This document shows positions 1 to 13,100 of a stretch of 64,000 nucleotides of DNA, piece by piece. The DNA lies in NCBI GenBank assembly GCA_032718565.1, contig JAVGVS010000106.1, positions 1,172,389-1,236,388 of the forward strand. Reading direction: 5' to 3'. Numbering within the stretch: position 1 is the first letter of the stretch; every line of letters starts with the position of its first letter. Below the pieces are notes generated by a model that made no database searches, was not told the DNA's origin, and saw only the letters and a list, made by a program, of their open reading frames with translations. The translations under genes and the position numbers were made by a program. Source of the DNA: Distichodus sexfasciatus (taxonomy: Eukaryota; Chordata; Actinopteri; Characiformes; Distichodontidae).

Positions 1-137
1 TATTTTGTATGCCTTGTTTGTTCTTTGTTCTTAATTTCCTATTGCACTGTAAAAACTGGAGCCATGTCATCTTTTCTCTCTGTATACCTGTACAGTATAT
101 CGCAGAGATAACAAAGTTTACTTTGACTCTGACTTTT
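1..137 (+). mobile_element. 3' tail of an L2/CR1-like LINE (5'-truncated)
   Basis: The stretch closely matches the 3' tails at 4205-4575 and 13860-14075 and the reverse complement of 56044-56300. Shared landmarks are 'tgcactgtaaaaactggagc', 'ctgtacagtatat' and a terminal block built on 'tttgactctgac'. The left part is cut by the window edge. Only non-coding tail is present. Confidence 0.75.
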
Positions 138-1010
138 GAGTCTTATGAGTCAAATGAGATCAAGAATGTGCAGATCTGTTGAAAAACCACGGACTAGTTC
201 ACAACGTGTCCATAGTCCCAATGTGAAAGTAGTTTGGTTTAAGCCAAAGAATCAGAATCAAGTTGGCGTCAGCAGTCATGAGAGGCCTTAACCTTTACTA
301 AACTTGGCCTTCACTGTAGCACCCCCTATTGGCCAGTCTGACTGTCAACGCTTGCCCAGGTAGTGGGAAGGAGTACTACCTAACCACCAAGTTTCATGTT
401 TCTGCGACTTGCAGTTTAGGTTGCATGATGCGTTTTAGCAGAGAACAATTGATAATAAGAAAAATAATCACAAAAGCAATAGGGGTCGACAAGTACTACA
501 TGCTTGGGCCGCTGAAAAAAACAAATCCGTACAAAAACAATAGGGTTTCAGCAAAATCTGAACAAAACTAATAGGGAGCACTTCGTGCTTAGACCCCTAA
601 AAAACCAAAAACAATCGTGTTCCAGCAATTTGGGCATGTTCTCCTATAAATCGAATCCATACAAAATCAGTAGTTTTCCAGCATCCGAAATCCAAATCCG
701 AACAAAAACATTAAGGATCCAGCACAGTTTTGCTGCTTGAACCCCTGATAAAAACAAATCCGAATAGTCTTTGTGCATCTTCCTGCTTGGATCCCTAAAA
801 ATCCACACGAAAACAATAGGGTTCCAGTGCAGTTTCGACGCTTGGACCCCGGATAAGAAAAATCTACATAAAAACAATCAGTTGCGCACTGCGCTTTCAG
901 AAAAAGGTCAAATGCAGATGTCACTGTTGTGGTGCACTGTGTACTGTGCTGTGGTGTGTTACAATGACAAAAAAACACTCACTTTCACTTTAACAAAGCA
1001 AAAACACACC
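138..1010. repeat. Old interspersed repeat with degenerate ~60-bp tandem motif
   Basis: The motif 'acaaaaacaatagggttcc' followed by 'gcttggacccc' recurs from about 470 to 870 with roughly 60-bp spacing. Related text, including the 'agcaccccctattgg' block seen here near 320, appears at 8540, 15290, 16215 and 42350. The short reading frames here are antisense to one another and have no protein character. I see no gene. Confidence 0.45.
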
Positions 1011-1053
1011 AAATAATGGTTTTGGTTGATAAAAAGAACCTAAATGTATGAAC

Positions 1054-1132
1054 CTTGTAGGATCTTTTGCTGGTTAGTGAGAATTTTTCTGATCTCTGTA
1101 AGCCATGCCAGCTTCACCTCTACTGAGGGAGC
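1054..1132 (-). CDS. mcf2: mcf2 exon 20 (C-terminal PH helix)
   Basis: Reads APSVEVKLAWLTEIRKILTN QQKILQ, the closing amphipathic PH helix with its invariant Trp. Ends in phase 1 at GTTCAT, a weak donor. I found no following exon between 1 and 1053, so the acidic tail lies off the window. Confidence 0.88.
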
Positions 1133-4100
1133 CTGAGGAAAAAATACATAAAAAGTGCACACTATTTCAAAGAACAAGATGCTTTGCCTCCAACTTTGTT
1201 CCAGGTGTTTATTCACTTTATTCTTTCTCACTGACCTTTTTTATGATTCTTTCTCAAAAGTCTCATGCATCTGAACTTACACAGAATGTATCATTTTTGA
1301 CTATAAGTTCATGTCTACTTAAATCAGTAGTGCATATTTTTCATAGGAAATGTATGGACTAGAGATGCATCGAAAATTCGGTCACCGAAAACCGAAAACT
1401 TCTAAACGCGTCCGAAACAGGATGTTGTGACATTATCAATCCAAGAAAAAGAGGCAAGAAACGACTTTTAATTATGATCGGACACTCTCAGCCCACGTCT
1501 GCCTTTATGTCATTAAAGCCAAACCGAAGTGAGGCATCGTCTGACACGCCCACTCGCTACCTGCATCCTGTTGTAGAAAGGTGTCTAAAGTACAGGTGGA
1601 GTTTTTGGTCACTACAATGGATTTCCATCCATTGGACTGTACTGATGGAACTCACTGTGTACGAAGTGATGTCATCACTAGACAAGGTATAGAAATGTTT
1701 ATTATGCAGCTCGCCAGTCAACTGTGTAAACACAGGCGCAAGAGAGTTTGAGCGCTCGCGACTTAGTCCGTTATAGGTCTGTAGTCTATTGTGGGGCCAA
1801 GTAAAACATTTTATTTGATTTGATATTGTGCATTGTTGTAGGGTCAGTACAAAATGTTTTTAAAAAATGGCATAATTTGTTTTCGGTGTTTCGGTTTTCG
1901 GCCAAGTGTTTCCTCATTTTCTGTTTTCTGTTTTTGGCAAAAAATTTCTTTTTGGTGCATCCCTAGCATTTAAAATCACAGAACATAATATTCTTACCTG
2001 CACAACATATACCTCATCTCTGCCACTATACCAGATCTCAAATTTCTTCACATCTCCTTTGATGTTTTCTGTGATGCCCACTGCATTCATCTATAGAGAA
2101 CAAGAAATAACTTATTGGACAGACTGTAATGTCACATGAAACATTATCATGTCTTTATCATGTAACATGAAACGTTATAATATCATGCAATGAAATACAC
2201 CACAGCTGTTAGATAAACTCTGAATGTGTCCGAACAACTTCTAATATAGATGATTTTTCATATGTGAAACATTTGCTTAATCATAATTAATAATTGGACA
2301 AAAATCTAATTATTTTGTATTTTGAAGTAAAAAGAAAGTTATTTTATGTCACAGTAGAATACAATAATAGATAAAATTGCTCCACAACGCTTTAATTGTT
2401 AACATGTTTGCATAGCAAAACCTTTTATTTTAAGCCCCCTAATAAGGCATGTTTCTCCCTTTTGTGTCTATCCGTCAATGTTGACTTGCTCTCTTTAGCG
2501 TAGTTCTAAAGAGAAGTTTTCTATTTATTGTTTTGTGGCCATTGTGCAGATTTATTTTAGACTGCTGCCCATGGTTGACTGACAGGAAATGGAGTTACAA
2601 GAGTTGAAACAATGGAAAGGATTATACAACTCCTTCAATTAAATCATGCAACGCAGAGTGTGGCAAAAGGTGTTGGTTGTTCCCAGTCAGCTGAGTCTAA
2701 AATTTGAAGCAAGTACAAACAAAATGGGAAAGTTGTAAAAGGGAAACATACAGATAGACCAAGAAAGACATGCAAGCATCAGGACAGAAACTCAAAGCAA
2801 TATGCCACTGAAAATAGAAAATGCAAAACAAAAGAAATGAAAGACAATATTTGTGACCGAACTGTAAGAGCGAAATGGGATTTAAGTACAGAAAAGCCAA
2901 ATGTAAACCATCGTTAACACCTAACCAGAAGAAAACAAGGTTACAGGGGGCTGAAAAGAAGCCATCATGAAATATGGATGATTGGATGAAAGTGGTATTG
3001 GATGATAGTGGTAGATCAAGTGGTGATGAATCCCGAATCTGCATTGGCATTGGAGATGATGCTGCAGTGATTGTTTGGTGCCATCCCAATGAAACATACA
3101 GAGGTAACAGCCTGAAGAAAATAAGCAAATTTGCACCATCATTGATGATATTGGGTTGCATGTCAGGTAAAGAACCAGAGCAGATGACAGAACATTAACT
3201 CTACAATAAATGTACAGGTGTACACTGAAATTTTAGACATGTTTCTCATTCTATCAATTGAAATAATTCTGATAGAAAATTAAACAAAAATCAATTGCTT
3301 GTGTTATTGCCCCCCTGGACTTTGGCCATAACAGGCCTGCCGTAACTTGGCTGAGTGGCAAACAGATGCCGACATTGTGTTAGTTTTGATGAGTTCAGTT
3401 CCAGTTCAGTTCGGACGACTCTGCCACGGAGGACTTCCCCACGTCCTTACTAGCGGGGGTCCGCTGGGTGATATGGCGTGGGGGGGACCCCATGGCTCGG
3501 GGGCAAAAGAGGCGTGGCCGGAGATGGCGTCGAGGCCTTGTCCACCCTTGACCCTGCACCCAAACTTTCCTCTGTCCTTTCCAGCCTCAAATGCACTGAT
3601 GCACTTCCTTGCCACCCATCCTACCCTCACTTTTGACTCCTACCACGATATTTTCACTACTCTCCTTAGCCTTCACACTGCCCTGGCCTACCCAGAGTCA
3701 CTCCCCAGGAATACATCCCTGTCTGACACCCTCTCCCAGCCCCAGTCTGTCCTCACCTCTGTTTACCAGACCCTGTGCCCTCCTGACTGTTTCCCTGGTG
3801 CCTGACCCTGACCCAGTCCCAGTAACCTCCCCTGATGCACTTCCTCCTGCCCAGACCTGATTTCCAGTCCCTGTCTGTTCCCAAAATGTCTACCCAGCCC
3901 CTGTCAGTCCCTGAGGAGTTCTGCACGTCCCTATCTGTCCCTGTGGAGTGCTGCCAGTCCCTGTCAACCCCAGAGGAGTCCAGCCAGTCCCTGTTCCAGG
4001 CCAAGGAGGAGTCTTCGCAGCTCGACTCGGCCCCAGGAGAGGTCTTGCAGCTTGACTCGGCCCCAGGAGAGGTCTTGCCGACTTGGTTCTCCCTTCACTG

Positions 4101-7100
4101 GTTAATCCTGATTGTTTTCTGATTGGTTCTCCCTCATCTGATTAATCCTGTTCATTGTTTCTCTTCCCCTTTATTCCCCCCTCACACAACCCTCCCTGTG
4201 TCTGCCGCCACTTATTCGCACAAATATTGAACATTGAATGTATAAATAGACTAGATATAGAATTTTTTCATATTATAACTGTCTCTAACCTCTTGCACAT
4301 CCACTGTAAAAGTCAATTTTCACTTTTGTAATACTGCATCCAAACTGTCTCTCTATCTACCTCTACTTCTAGTTTTAGTTTAAAGTTATATTTAATATTC
4401 CATGTCTAGTTTAAAATGTATATTTTATACTTTATTTATATATTGTTTATTCCATGTGCCTTATTTGTTCCCTATTTTCTACTGCACTGTAAAAACTGGA
4501 GCCACGTCATCACGTCTCCCTGTATATCTGTACAGTATATAGCAGAGATGACAAAGATTACTTTGACTTTGAAACCTGTGTCTGTTCCCCGAAAGATCAC
4601 AAAACCTGTGTCTGTTCCCCAAGAGGTCACGAAACCTGTGTCTGTTCCCCAGAAAGTCACGAAACCTGTGTTTCCTCCCAGAAAGACCTTCAGTTCCCCT
4701 TCCAGTCCCAAAAATGCCTTCAGTCCCTTTTCTGGTCCCAACCACACCTTCAGTCCCTTTTCTGGTCCCAAGCTCGCCATCAGTCCCCTGTCTGATCCCA
4801 GAGTGGCCTTCAGTCCCCTGTCTGCTTCCAGAGTGGCCTTCAGTCGCCTGTCTGCTTCCAGAGTGGCCTTCAGTCCCATGTTGGCTCTCAGAGAGGCCTT
4901 CAGTCCCACGTTGGTTCCCAGAGAGTCCTTGAGTCCCCTGTCTGCTCACACTGCAGCCTTCAGTCCCCTGTTTGCTTACGCTGCGGCCTTCAGTCCCCTG
5001 TGTGCTCACGCTGCGGCCTACAGTCCCCTGTCTGCTCACGCTGCGGCCTTCAGACCCCAGTTCATTCAAGTAGTGTCCTTCAGACCCCAGTTTGCCCAAG
5101 TAGCAGCCTTCAGACCCCAGTTTGCCCAAGCCAAGGCCTTCAGTTCCATGTTGGCTCCCAGAGAGACCTTTAGTCCCATGTTGGCTCCTAGAGAGTCCTT
5201 GAGTCCCCTGCCTGCTCACACTGCGGCCTTCAGTCCCCTGTCTGCTCACGCTGCGGCCTTCAGTCCCCGTCTGCTTCCAGAGTGGCCTTCAGTCCCCTGT
5301 CTGCTTCCAGAGTGGCCTTCAGTCCCCGTCTGCTTCCAGAGAGGCCTTCAGTTCCACGTTGGCTCCCAGAGAGGCCTTCAGTCCCACGTTGGCTCCAAGA
5401 GAGGCCTTCAGTCCCACGTTGGCTCCCAGAGAGGCCTTCAGTCCCACGTTGGCTCTCAGAGAGGCCTTCAGTCCCACGTTGGCTCTCAGAGAGGCCTTCA
5501 GTCCCACATTGGCTTCCCAGAGAGTCCTTGAGTCCCCTGTCTGCTCACACTGTGGGCTTCAGTCCCATCAGCTCATCCTGCGGCCTTCAGTCCCCTGTCT
5601 GCTCCCAGATAGGCCTTCAGTCCCCTGTCTGTTCATGCTGCGGCCTTCAGTTCCCTGTCTGCTCATGCTGCAGCCTTCAGTCCCCTGTCTGCTCACGCTG
5701 CAGGCTTCAGTCCCCTGTCTACTCACGCTGTGGCCTTCAGACCCCAGGTCACCCAAGTAGTGGCCTTCAGACCCTAGTTTGCCCAAGCCGAGGCCTTCAG
5801 ACCCCAGTTCGCCCAAGCCGAGGCCTTCAGGCCCCAGTTCGCTATTGTAGAGGCCTTCAGACCCCAGTCTGTCTGCAGAGAGGCCTCACAGTCTCTGCCT
5901 GCTCCCTGGCCCACCACTGGACAAATGCCTGCTCCCTGGTCTGCCACAGGACCCCTGTCTGCTCCCTGCTCCACCAAAAGGACCCCTGTCTGCTCCCTGG
6001 TCCACCACAGGACCCCTGTCTGCTCCCTGGTCTGCCACAGGACCCCCTCAGACTCGAGTATGGCACTCCAAGAGGCACACTTTGAGGGGGTACTGTTATG
6101 ACTTTGGCCATAACAGGCCTCCTGTAACTTGGCTGAGCAGCCAGCAGATGCCAACATTGTGTTAGTTTTGATGAGTTCAGTTCAGTCCCGTGTCTCCTGT
6201 CTGTCAAGTTCTTGCCCCACCTTCCCATTGTGTCTTATTGGTAGATCAATGTTCATTAGTTGTTTCAGCTGGTTCTTGTTTGTTTCAGTCCAGCCCCGTT
6301 TCTATTGGTTCTCCCTTCATTGGTTAATCCTGACTGTTTTCTGATTGGTTTTCCCTCATCTGATTAATCCTGTTTATTCTTTCTCTTCCCCTTTATAAGC
6401 TCAGTTTTCCCAGTGTCTCCTGTCGGTCCACCCTCACACTACCCTCCCTGTGTTAGTGTGCTTCATGTGTTTTGAAGTATCAAGAGAGTTTTGTTTTGTT
6501 TGTGGCCCTCGTGCCGGTTTATCTTTGAAATTCTGTTAATAAAATGGCTTGCAACGTTACCTCGTCTTGTGTCATGCCGACCACACCCGTGACAGCTTGG
6601 TGTTAAAAAAAGAATAAAATTTGTTCTTTGGAATTATCCAAAGGATTTTCTCAACCTGAAATCCAGTCATATCAAATCTAAATCAAGACCAACCAATATA
6701 AGTCCAAAGATATTAAAAAATGGAGAGTTCCAGAGTTTCTCCTAAAGAAAGTTTATTTGGTGTAAGAAAATCTGCATGAATTCTGACCCTCAGACAGTGC
6801 TTAAAGCTGTAGGATGCAGTACGGTCAGCTCCATCACCATTTTCTGCTCTCTTCTTACAGAAAAGCAAGGCCCTCTCATGTAGAAAAAGGTGCCTCTGCA
6901 TGGGCTTGAAGCGAGTCATGTCCTTCACCCATGTGGGGCCTTTTCTGTGGTTCATCCACACACTGAAAGAGCCTTGCATCAGTACACGACCCAGATCACC
7001 CAGTTCTCCCTGGATACACAAATGCAAGCCAGTGAGCTCTCACATATACAACTTGATGCACACATACCACATACATATTCAAACACTTGTTACCTCATAA

Positions 7101-10100
7101 CCAGTGATGGCTATCTGATGCATGGAGTCGTTGACAGACTTGAGAAGGTCTAGCATGGAATTGAGTGCCCCCTGCAGTTCTGTGACATATGGAGACTCTG
7201 TGCTGTGCTTCAGCAGCTCCTGCACACAGAAACAGCTTTCAGTATTGCAACAATGGAAAATGCTTCAGTGTCTGTATAGTACTTAAACAATGTTAAAAAG
7301 TAAAATGTTATAGAGAAATACAAGTAGCATGATGAAAATGTTTTAAGTTAAACATTATTGGAACACTTTTTATAAGTACCTTCAGAAGGAGCTGGTATTT
7401 GGTTAGACGCTGAACAGGCTTGAGCAAATAGGTATCCAGTCCCAATTTGTGCCCCAGCTTTCTTTTACAATCCTACACAAAGTAAACATATAAAGCTTAC
7501 AATTTATTTACAAGATAAGGTGAGTCTAGAGAGCACATTGCACAAATCAGGAAAGGTTAAAAGAAACAAAAATGTATTTTCTACCTGGAAAAATAATGAC
7601 TCTGAATATTGTCTCCAAAGTGCTTCAGAGCGGGGCTTGTTTTGACAATACTGTTCATATACCTGGAAATTTTCTTTCTAGAGAAAGTTCAAAGAAAGCA
7701 TCTTAATCCACACCTCAATGGCATAAAGTTATAAAATGTCTACTGCATGTATTGTAAGATTAATGTCCAAAATAGGAGAATATCAGATTATTTAATCCTG
7801 TTGTGTAAAGATTATTCTCTGCACCACTGCTCTAGGCCTACTCACCCTCTTAAGAAAACATTCTCCCACTCGCTCTGGGGTCTCCAGGCAGCTCTCCAGG
7901 TCAAGAACAAATATCCTAAAGACCAAAACATATTTGAGTATGCGTATCTCATGTCTGTGTATGCCTGTATTTGTGTGTATATACCTATACTTTATACCTG
8001 CTGTGGAAATTGTATATTTCTGGCAAGTTCCCAAATAAAACCTCTTTTTTGCTATGCAGTTCAGAAGGGATAATGTGAGTAATGGCAGGGTTATCCATCT
8101 CATCCTTGTAAACCTGATGCACACCAAGTAAAAAAGACAAAAAAAACATAGTAAAAACAAAAGCAAACTAGAACTGCAAGCAGTTATCAACGGGGTCCAG
8201 TGCGGCTGCGTCCCGGGCGCTGTCTTTCTGCATGGTTCCAGAGATATGAGCTAAAACATAAATGAACATATTGTAGTGCCTCAACTTGATCGACATTTGT
8301 CATTATTTGATGTGTGTGGCCAGAGGACCATCCCACATCAGCAGTCCAAAGGATTTCTACCAAACTTATACAGTGTAGGCTGTACTACATGAAACATCTG
8401 CCAATATATATTCACTGTAATTGGCCACACCCCTTTTAAGCAATCATATTATATTGACTTGTGAGTGCAGATATCTGAAATTTGGTAGACATCATCTTTT
8501 TACCTTAAGTGGTTCTTGAAATACTAACATGTTTCAGTTATAGCACCCCCTATTGATCAGATTGCAGATCAGGCTGGTGTCCAAGCTCAGAGGATACATG
8601 AAGTCTACCAAGTTTGGTTTTGTTTGGTTGTTTTTCTGAGAAGATATAGGCTTTAGAGTAATTATGGGTCACGTCAAGAAAATGATGTATAACTTTGTAA
8701 CCCTTTGTATTATGGAAATTCTTGTCACGGGGTGCGGCAGCATGACATGAGGTGAGGTCCTTTTGCAAGCCATTTTATTGAGAAAACAGAACAGAAATGA
8801 AACAGGTATAAGGGCCACAAACAAAACAAACTCTTCTTCTTTAAAACACATGAACATGCCGACACAGGGATGGTAGTGTGAGGGTGGACTGACAGAGACA
8901 ATGGGAAAGAACCAAATTTCTATAGGAAACAGAAACGAGGGGCTGAATCAATTAAACTAAGGGGAACCAATCAGAAAACAAGCAGGATAAACCAATGAAG
9001 GGAGAACCAATAGAAACAAGGGGCTGGGCTGAAAGAAATAAGAACCAGGTGAGGATACTAACAAACTGTGATCAACCAATACGATACACTGGGAAGATAG
9101 GACAAGGACAAGACAGACAGGAGACACGAGACAGAACTGAAAACGTCACACCAAAGGAAATGGCGGCATCTGCTGGCTGCTCAGAAGATTTGAGGAGGGC
9201 CTGTTATGGCCAAAGTCCAGGGGGGCTCTTTTGCCTAGACAGAGCCTAGATGAAGCATGCAAAGTTTCGAGAGAATGGGACAAACGTTGTCGAAGGAGTT
9301 CATTTTACTTTGAGTTTTTACAAAATAGCGGAACAATTTTACTGATGGAAATGGACGGAGCCATATTCACTACATTCAGAAGCGTCCACAGAATCAGGGA
9401 AAAATAGAATTTCATCCCACACAGTTTAGGAGACAAGAGATTAAACGTATGTTGGTTTGTAATAGCGCAACCTATAGATGGACATGTACCATTTTTGGTT
9501 TCTGAGGTCTGACATGCAATCCTGTTCAGTCCCCCAAAGTGTTTTGTTTTAACGTGTACGGTTTAGGCTGTAGTCGGACTTTTGCACATTAAGAATAATA
9601 AATATGGCTGCAAGTGGCAATTACAGGGGTCCAAGTAAAAGTCTCCAAAAGCCCCCTAGAATGCTGACTCTTCTTTTGGGTTGGGTCGGTGATTGTCTCG
9701 GGGGTAGGTGTCTGGGGGCCTTTTGCTGTGGGGTGGCTGGGGGGTTTTGACTACCTGGTCCTACCTGCTACAAGTTCGCGCTGGGGGAAATGGGGCACTG
9801 CTTCACCCCATCAGCATCAAGTACCACCACAATTGCACCTCTCTGCCAGTTGGTGGCGCTATAATAAGCTATTTTGCATTTTGCCTAATAACTTTTGAAC
9901 CGTAGCTCCGATTCTCAAAAATCTTATACCATCTTACTCTTAAACAAAAAAAAAGCCCCGTAGAGGTCGACTGATATGGGGTTTTCTATAGCCAATGCCG
10001 ATGCAGGTGCTGATGCCAATGTTTAGAAGTCAGGTTCAGCAGACGCACAATATATTCCTCTCTATTTGCGTGATAAAATGTCACAATAATAATAAGAACT

Positions 10101-13100
10101 GATTCACAAATTTACTGCACACTTTAACCATGTCTTGAATGTTCATTTTGTTCACCAAATAAACAATTCAATGAACATAAGTGAATAATAAAGTTGTATA
10201 AACAAATTAGTAAATAAAAAATGTAACGTTACAAAGTGTCAAGTAAATGTTTAGATAAAAAGGTTTAGAGCATTTACCAAGCAGAATTTGTATTAGGTTT
10301 TTAGAACATTAATGTAAACTTAAATATAAGTATAAACAACATCCATAAAACTTTAAAACATAGCTAAGGTCTCAAAATGCAGCACAAAAGCAGCTGATGC
10401 AGTAAGCATTGAAAAGTCATAAACTAGACTGCATACATTTATGTAGCATTTTATGTGCCCTTAGAGATCAAAGATCCATAAATACATTAATTATAGCAAA
10501 ACTTAAGGAGTTAGAAAGTAGAAAATAAAATAAAGTAAAAAGTGCTAAAGAAAATTCTAACTGTTTAAATAGTACTATTGTATGCAGTATTTCTCTCTAC
10601 GAAAATTGTTCATTCATTATTTCTGATTTCAGATTTTGCATTTCATGTATAACCTTTGTAATATCATTATTTTATGTAATTTATTTAGGGGATAATTAAA
10701 ATGGCGGCACCATGAGCAGGCAGCGGCTAACAGCGCTCCAGTGAATTCAGTGTTTATATTGCAATTTTCGTTTGTCTTGTTTACTTTGGTTTTGTTTTGT
10801 GATTGAGTTACGATGCGTAACACCTACGACAGACACATCCTGTTTGAAATCGGGAAAAAATGCACAATTTCACCGCTAAACCTGCCTTAGGAGACACTAC
10901 GGAGTCTGTGCGAGACGACGAGGCGCAGCTGGCCGAAATGCAAGCGCTGCGCACGTAAACAAAAGTGAGGCTAGCAAAGGCTTAAAGCTAACCCGGACCG
11001 ACTGGCACTTCCATCTGTCCTGCTCTCCAACATTGGCTCACTCGACAACAAAATGGACTATCTGTGGCTCCAGCAGTCAAGCCAGTGTGAAATAAAGAAC
11101 TGTTGCGTCTTTATTTTTACGGAAACTTACTTTCAAGCTTAACGGGCTAGCATGCTCCCGAGCCAACAGAGTGGCCTCTTTGTCTAGTAAGAGCCGCGGA
11201 GGCGGTTTGTGCATCTACTGTATATAAACAAACTCTGGTGCACGACCTCTGCTGAAGGGAGTCGCCACTGCTCACCACAGATAGAGTATTTGGTCGTGAA
11301 GTGTCGCATGTTCTACCTGCCGAGAGAATTCTCCATGGTGCTAGTCATAGCCATGTACCTGCTGCCTAGAGCTAATGCTAACCTGGCGCTAGCCGAATTG
11401 TGCGAGGCTATTAACAAGCTCCAGACCACGCACCAAGATGGATTTTTCATCATTGCCGGCGACTTCAACCACGCAAATCTGAAGTCTCTCCTCTGAAGTT
11501 CTCCCCAAATTCTACCAACATGTTGACTTTGCTACGAGGGGGGAGAACTGCCTGGATAAAGTCTACACCAACGTGCACGGTGTCTACAATGCAGCAGCAT
11601 GGCCCCACATCGGCTCGTCTGATCACGCAACGGTGATGTTGCTGCCTCCATGCTCATCGCTGCTGAAATGCACAAGACCTGCCAGGAAAACCATCAGAGT
11701 CTGGTCCAGTGGAACTGTCTCAGCACTCCAGGACTATTCCGAATGCACAGACTGGAATGTGTTCAAACAGGCTGCGATGTACGACGGCTGCGAAAATCTG
11801 GACGAGTGTGCAGAATCTATGACCGGCTATATCAGCAAGTACATAGAGAATGTTACCATCTTTAAGAACATCACCACTAGAGCCACCACTAAGCCCTGGT
11901 TCACAGCACAGGTGCTTGCACGACTACAAAACCCACAAAAGGCTGCTGGTCCCGACAACATTCCAGGTTGTGTGCTCAGACACTACACTGATCAGCTGGC
12001 CGAGGTCTTCACAGACATCCTCAACATTGAGCCAGATGATCGTCCCAGCATGCTTCAAGTCCACCACCATCAACCCAGTGCCAAAGAAATCTTCAGTATC
12101 CTGCCTGAATGACTACTGTCCCATTGCTCTGACCCCCATCACCATGAAGTGCTTTGAGAGACTTGTCATGGCACAGGTGAAAAGCAACCTCCCACACTCA
12201 CCTGCTGCAGTTTGCCTATCACCCAAACAGGTCAACTGAGGATGCCATATCCACTGCACTTCACCTTTCCCTCTCACACTTGGACAATAAAGACTCTTAT
12301 GTTAGATTGCTGTTCATAGACTTTAGTTCAGCATTCAACACCATCATTCCCCAAAGACTGCGTGTGAAACTGAGTGAGTTGGGGCTGAGCACCTCACTCT
12401 GCAACTGGATATTGGATTTCCTGTCAGAGAGGCCTCACTCCATCTGAATCGGCAACAACATTTCCAGCACCATCAGACTGAGCACAGGAACTCCTCAGGG
12501 CTGCGTTCTCAGTCCACTTCTGTTCACACTCCTGACCCACGACTGCACCACCCTGCACAGCTCAAACCACATCATCAAATTTGCTGACGACACAACTGTG
12601 GTGGGGCTCATCGGCAACAACGATAAGTCGTCATTACATGAGTTTCAGCAGCTGGCTGCCTGGTGCAGTGAGAACATGTTTCTGAATGTGGACAAAACCA
12701 AAGAAATGTTCACTGACTTCAGGGGAACTTGCTCCACCCACACCACTCAGTATCCACGGTTCCACAGTTGAGACTGTAAAAAACACCAAGTTCCTGGGAG
12801 TTCACATCTCAGACGACCTCACCTGGACCACCAACACCACCTCCATCACCAAAAAGGCCCAGCAGCATCTCCACTTCCTGAGACGGCTGAAGTGAGCCAA
12901 CCTATCCTTTCCCACCCTCACCGTGTTCTACAGGCGCACCATAGAGAGCATCTTGACCAGCTGCATCTCCATCTGGTTTGGTAACAGCACTGTTGCCGAT
13001 AACAGGCGGCTACAAAGGATTGCTAAAGCAGCTGGCGACATCATCGGAGCGTCTCTCCCGCCGCTGCAGGACATCTTTTACAAATGCTGCATCAGGAGGA

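Larger units (their letters stand above)
3302..6594 (+). mobile_element. E1: LTR-bounded element with repeat-rich ORFs (unknown family)
   Basis: The element starts TGTTATTGCC and ends CCCGTGACA, flanked by a perfect 5-bp duplication GCTTG (3297-3301 and 6595-6599). Order: partial 5' LTR 3302-3405; a short acidic motif and a ~70-residue module (3405-3805); a degenerate repeat array (3860-4085); an internal LTR fragment (about 4083-4203); a LINE tail (4205-4575); a 30-bp repeat array (4576-6060); a polypurine stretch 'tttgaggggg' followed by 'tac'; then a 501-bp 3' LTR. No reverse transcriptase, integrase or protease is recognisable, so it probably moved in trans. Confidence 0.8.

Noticed and set aside
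2697..3161. 154-residue open frame on the minus strand
   Set aside because: Antisense of a decayed Tc1 transposase; Cys/Phe-rich composition without domain character.
4479..5249. 256-residue minus-strand frame (and similar at 33715-34713, 22279-22800, 36723-37127)
   Set aside because: Consequence of 30-bp periodicity without stops; the plus strand carries the module and poly(A) signals of the same element.
4576..6060. Regular repeats as a CRISPR array
   Set aside because: No unique spacers between identical repeats; units are contiguous 30-mers in a vertebrate genome.
8995..9249. 84-residue frame on the plus strand
   Set aside because: Antisense of a solo LTR of the E1 family.
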